NCBI GenBank assembly: GCA_905215035.1
Contig: CAJMOJ010000048.1
Coordinates: 1-15,167, forward strand
DNA: 15,167 bases
Direction of reading: 5' to 3'
Origin: an uncultured bacterium
GTDB lineage: Bacteria; Actinomycetota; Coriobacteriia; Coriobacteriales; Eggerthellaceae
Shown here: positions 14,869 through 15,167 of the stretch, in pieces
How the letters are laid out: every line of letters begins with the position of its first letter
How positions within the stretch are numbered: position 1 is the stretch's first letter
Notes under the pieces: model-generated
What the model saw: the letters and a program-made list of their open reading frames with translations, nothing else
Told to the model about the DNA's origin: nothing
Databases searched by the model: none
Program-made: the position numbers and the translations under genes

Positions 14869-15167
14869 ATGAAATATGCTAAAGATAGAAAACTAACCTC
14901 AAGTCATACTGCTGAAGTATTGATCGAGGCATTTCCTTGGATTAAGAATGCGACCGGTAAAACCATTTTAATCAAATACGGTGGCGCTGCTATGGTCGAT
15001 GAGAAACTGCGTGATGCGGTTATGAGCGATATCGTCATGCTTAAGATCATGGGCGTTAACCCTGTTATCGTGCATGGTGGCGGTGCTGCCATCACGGAAA
15101 ACATGGAGCGCTATGGGCTTGATGTCGAATTCAAAAATGGTCAGCGCGTTACAACCGATGAGGCAAT
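14869..15167 (+). CDS. argB: N-acetylglutamate kinase (3' end outside window)
   Basis: ArgB phosphorylates N-acetylglutamate, the usual feedback-controlled step of the pathway. The first 99 codons are visible. They contain KTILIKYGGAAM (the phosphate-binding Lys and Gly-rich loop of the amino-acid kinase fold), DIVMLKIMGVNPVIVHGGG (second glycine loop) and FKNGQRVTTDEA, where NAG binding is expected in the family. The second loop reads GGGAAIT where GGGPEI or GGGKAI is more usual, a mild variant. ATG 14869 follows AAGGAG (14852-14857) at 11 nt, slightly long; the roughly 30-residue lead before the IKYGG motif is normal for this family. A possible 14-codon ORF (14828-14872, MKYKGYVLKENTQL) overlaps the start as ATGA and might couple translation. 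Allosteric arginine control cannot be judged, because the C-terminus is missing. Confidence 0.93.
   Translation, partial: MKYAKDRKLTSSHTAEVLIEAFPWIKNATGKTILIKYGGAAMVDEKLRDAVMSDIVMLKIMGVNPVIVHGGGAAITENMERYGLDVEFKNGQRVTTDEA

Overview
The window looks like chromosomal DNA of a Gram-positive actinobacterium of the class Coriobacteriia, possibly an Atopobium/Lancefieldella-type oral or mucosal species. This rests on moderate GC by eye, strong AGGAG-type ribosome sites, a huge sorted surface protein with MucBP-like repeats, and a split multi-gene glutamate synthase. It is an inference from gene content; no marker gene (rRNA, tRNA) is present to fix the taxon.

Layout: (1) 1-5200, a tight + strand operon for an archaeal-type, split NAD(P)H-dependent glutamate synthase. 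The order is glutamine amidotransferase domain (cut by the left edge), ferredoxin-fused FMN synthase domain, a ferredoxin with four [4Fe-4S] motifs, a FAD/NAD(P) oxidoreductase, and a stand-alone GXGXG domain. It ends at a 16-bp terminator hairpin. (2) 5201-5626, a gene-free stretch with several hairpins and a promoter. (3) 5627-11176, one 1849-codon cell-wall-anchored surface protein: signal peptide, an unassigned N-terminal domain, about four MucBP-like repeats, about 20 aspartate-rich 12-residue repeats, further beta-type repeats, and a C-terminal sorting signal with an unusual ATKTG motif. Its signal peptide is encoded across a run of nine G. (4) 11222-11258, a bidirectional terminator, then an SlyD/FKBP-like prolyl isomerase on the - strand. 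(5) 11783-12375, a divergent intergenic region with small repeats, a candidate 23-codon leader ORF and hairpins. (6) 12376 to the right edge, the arginine biosynthesis genes argC, argJ and argB (cut).

The two metabolic blocks connect. Glutamate synthase makes glutamate from glutamine and 2-oxoglutarate. ArgJ and ArgB acetylate and phosphorylate that glutamate, and ArgC reduces it, on the way to ornithine and arginine.

The most interesting signal is the nine-G tract at codons 9-11 of the giant surface protein. Gain or loss of one G would truncate the protein within about 20-40 codons, which is the classic layout of a slipped-strand phase-variation switch. The internal near-identical 36-bp repeats offer a second route to variation, in length. 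No IS element, CRISPR array or tRNA was found.
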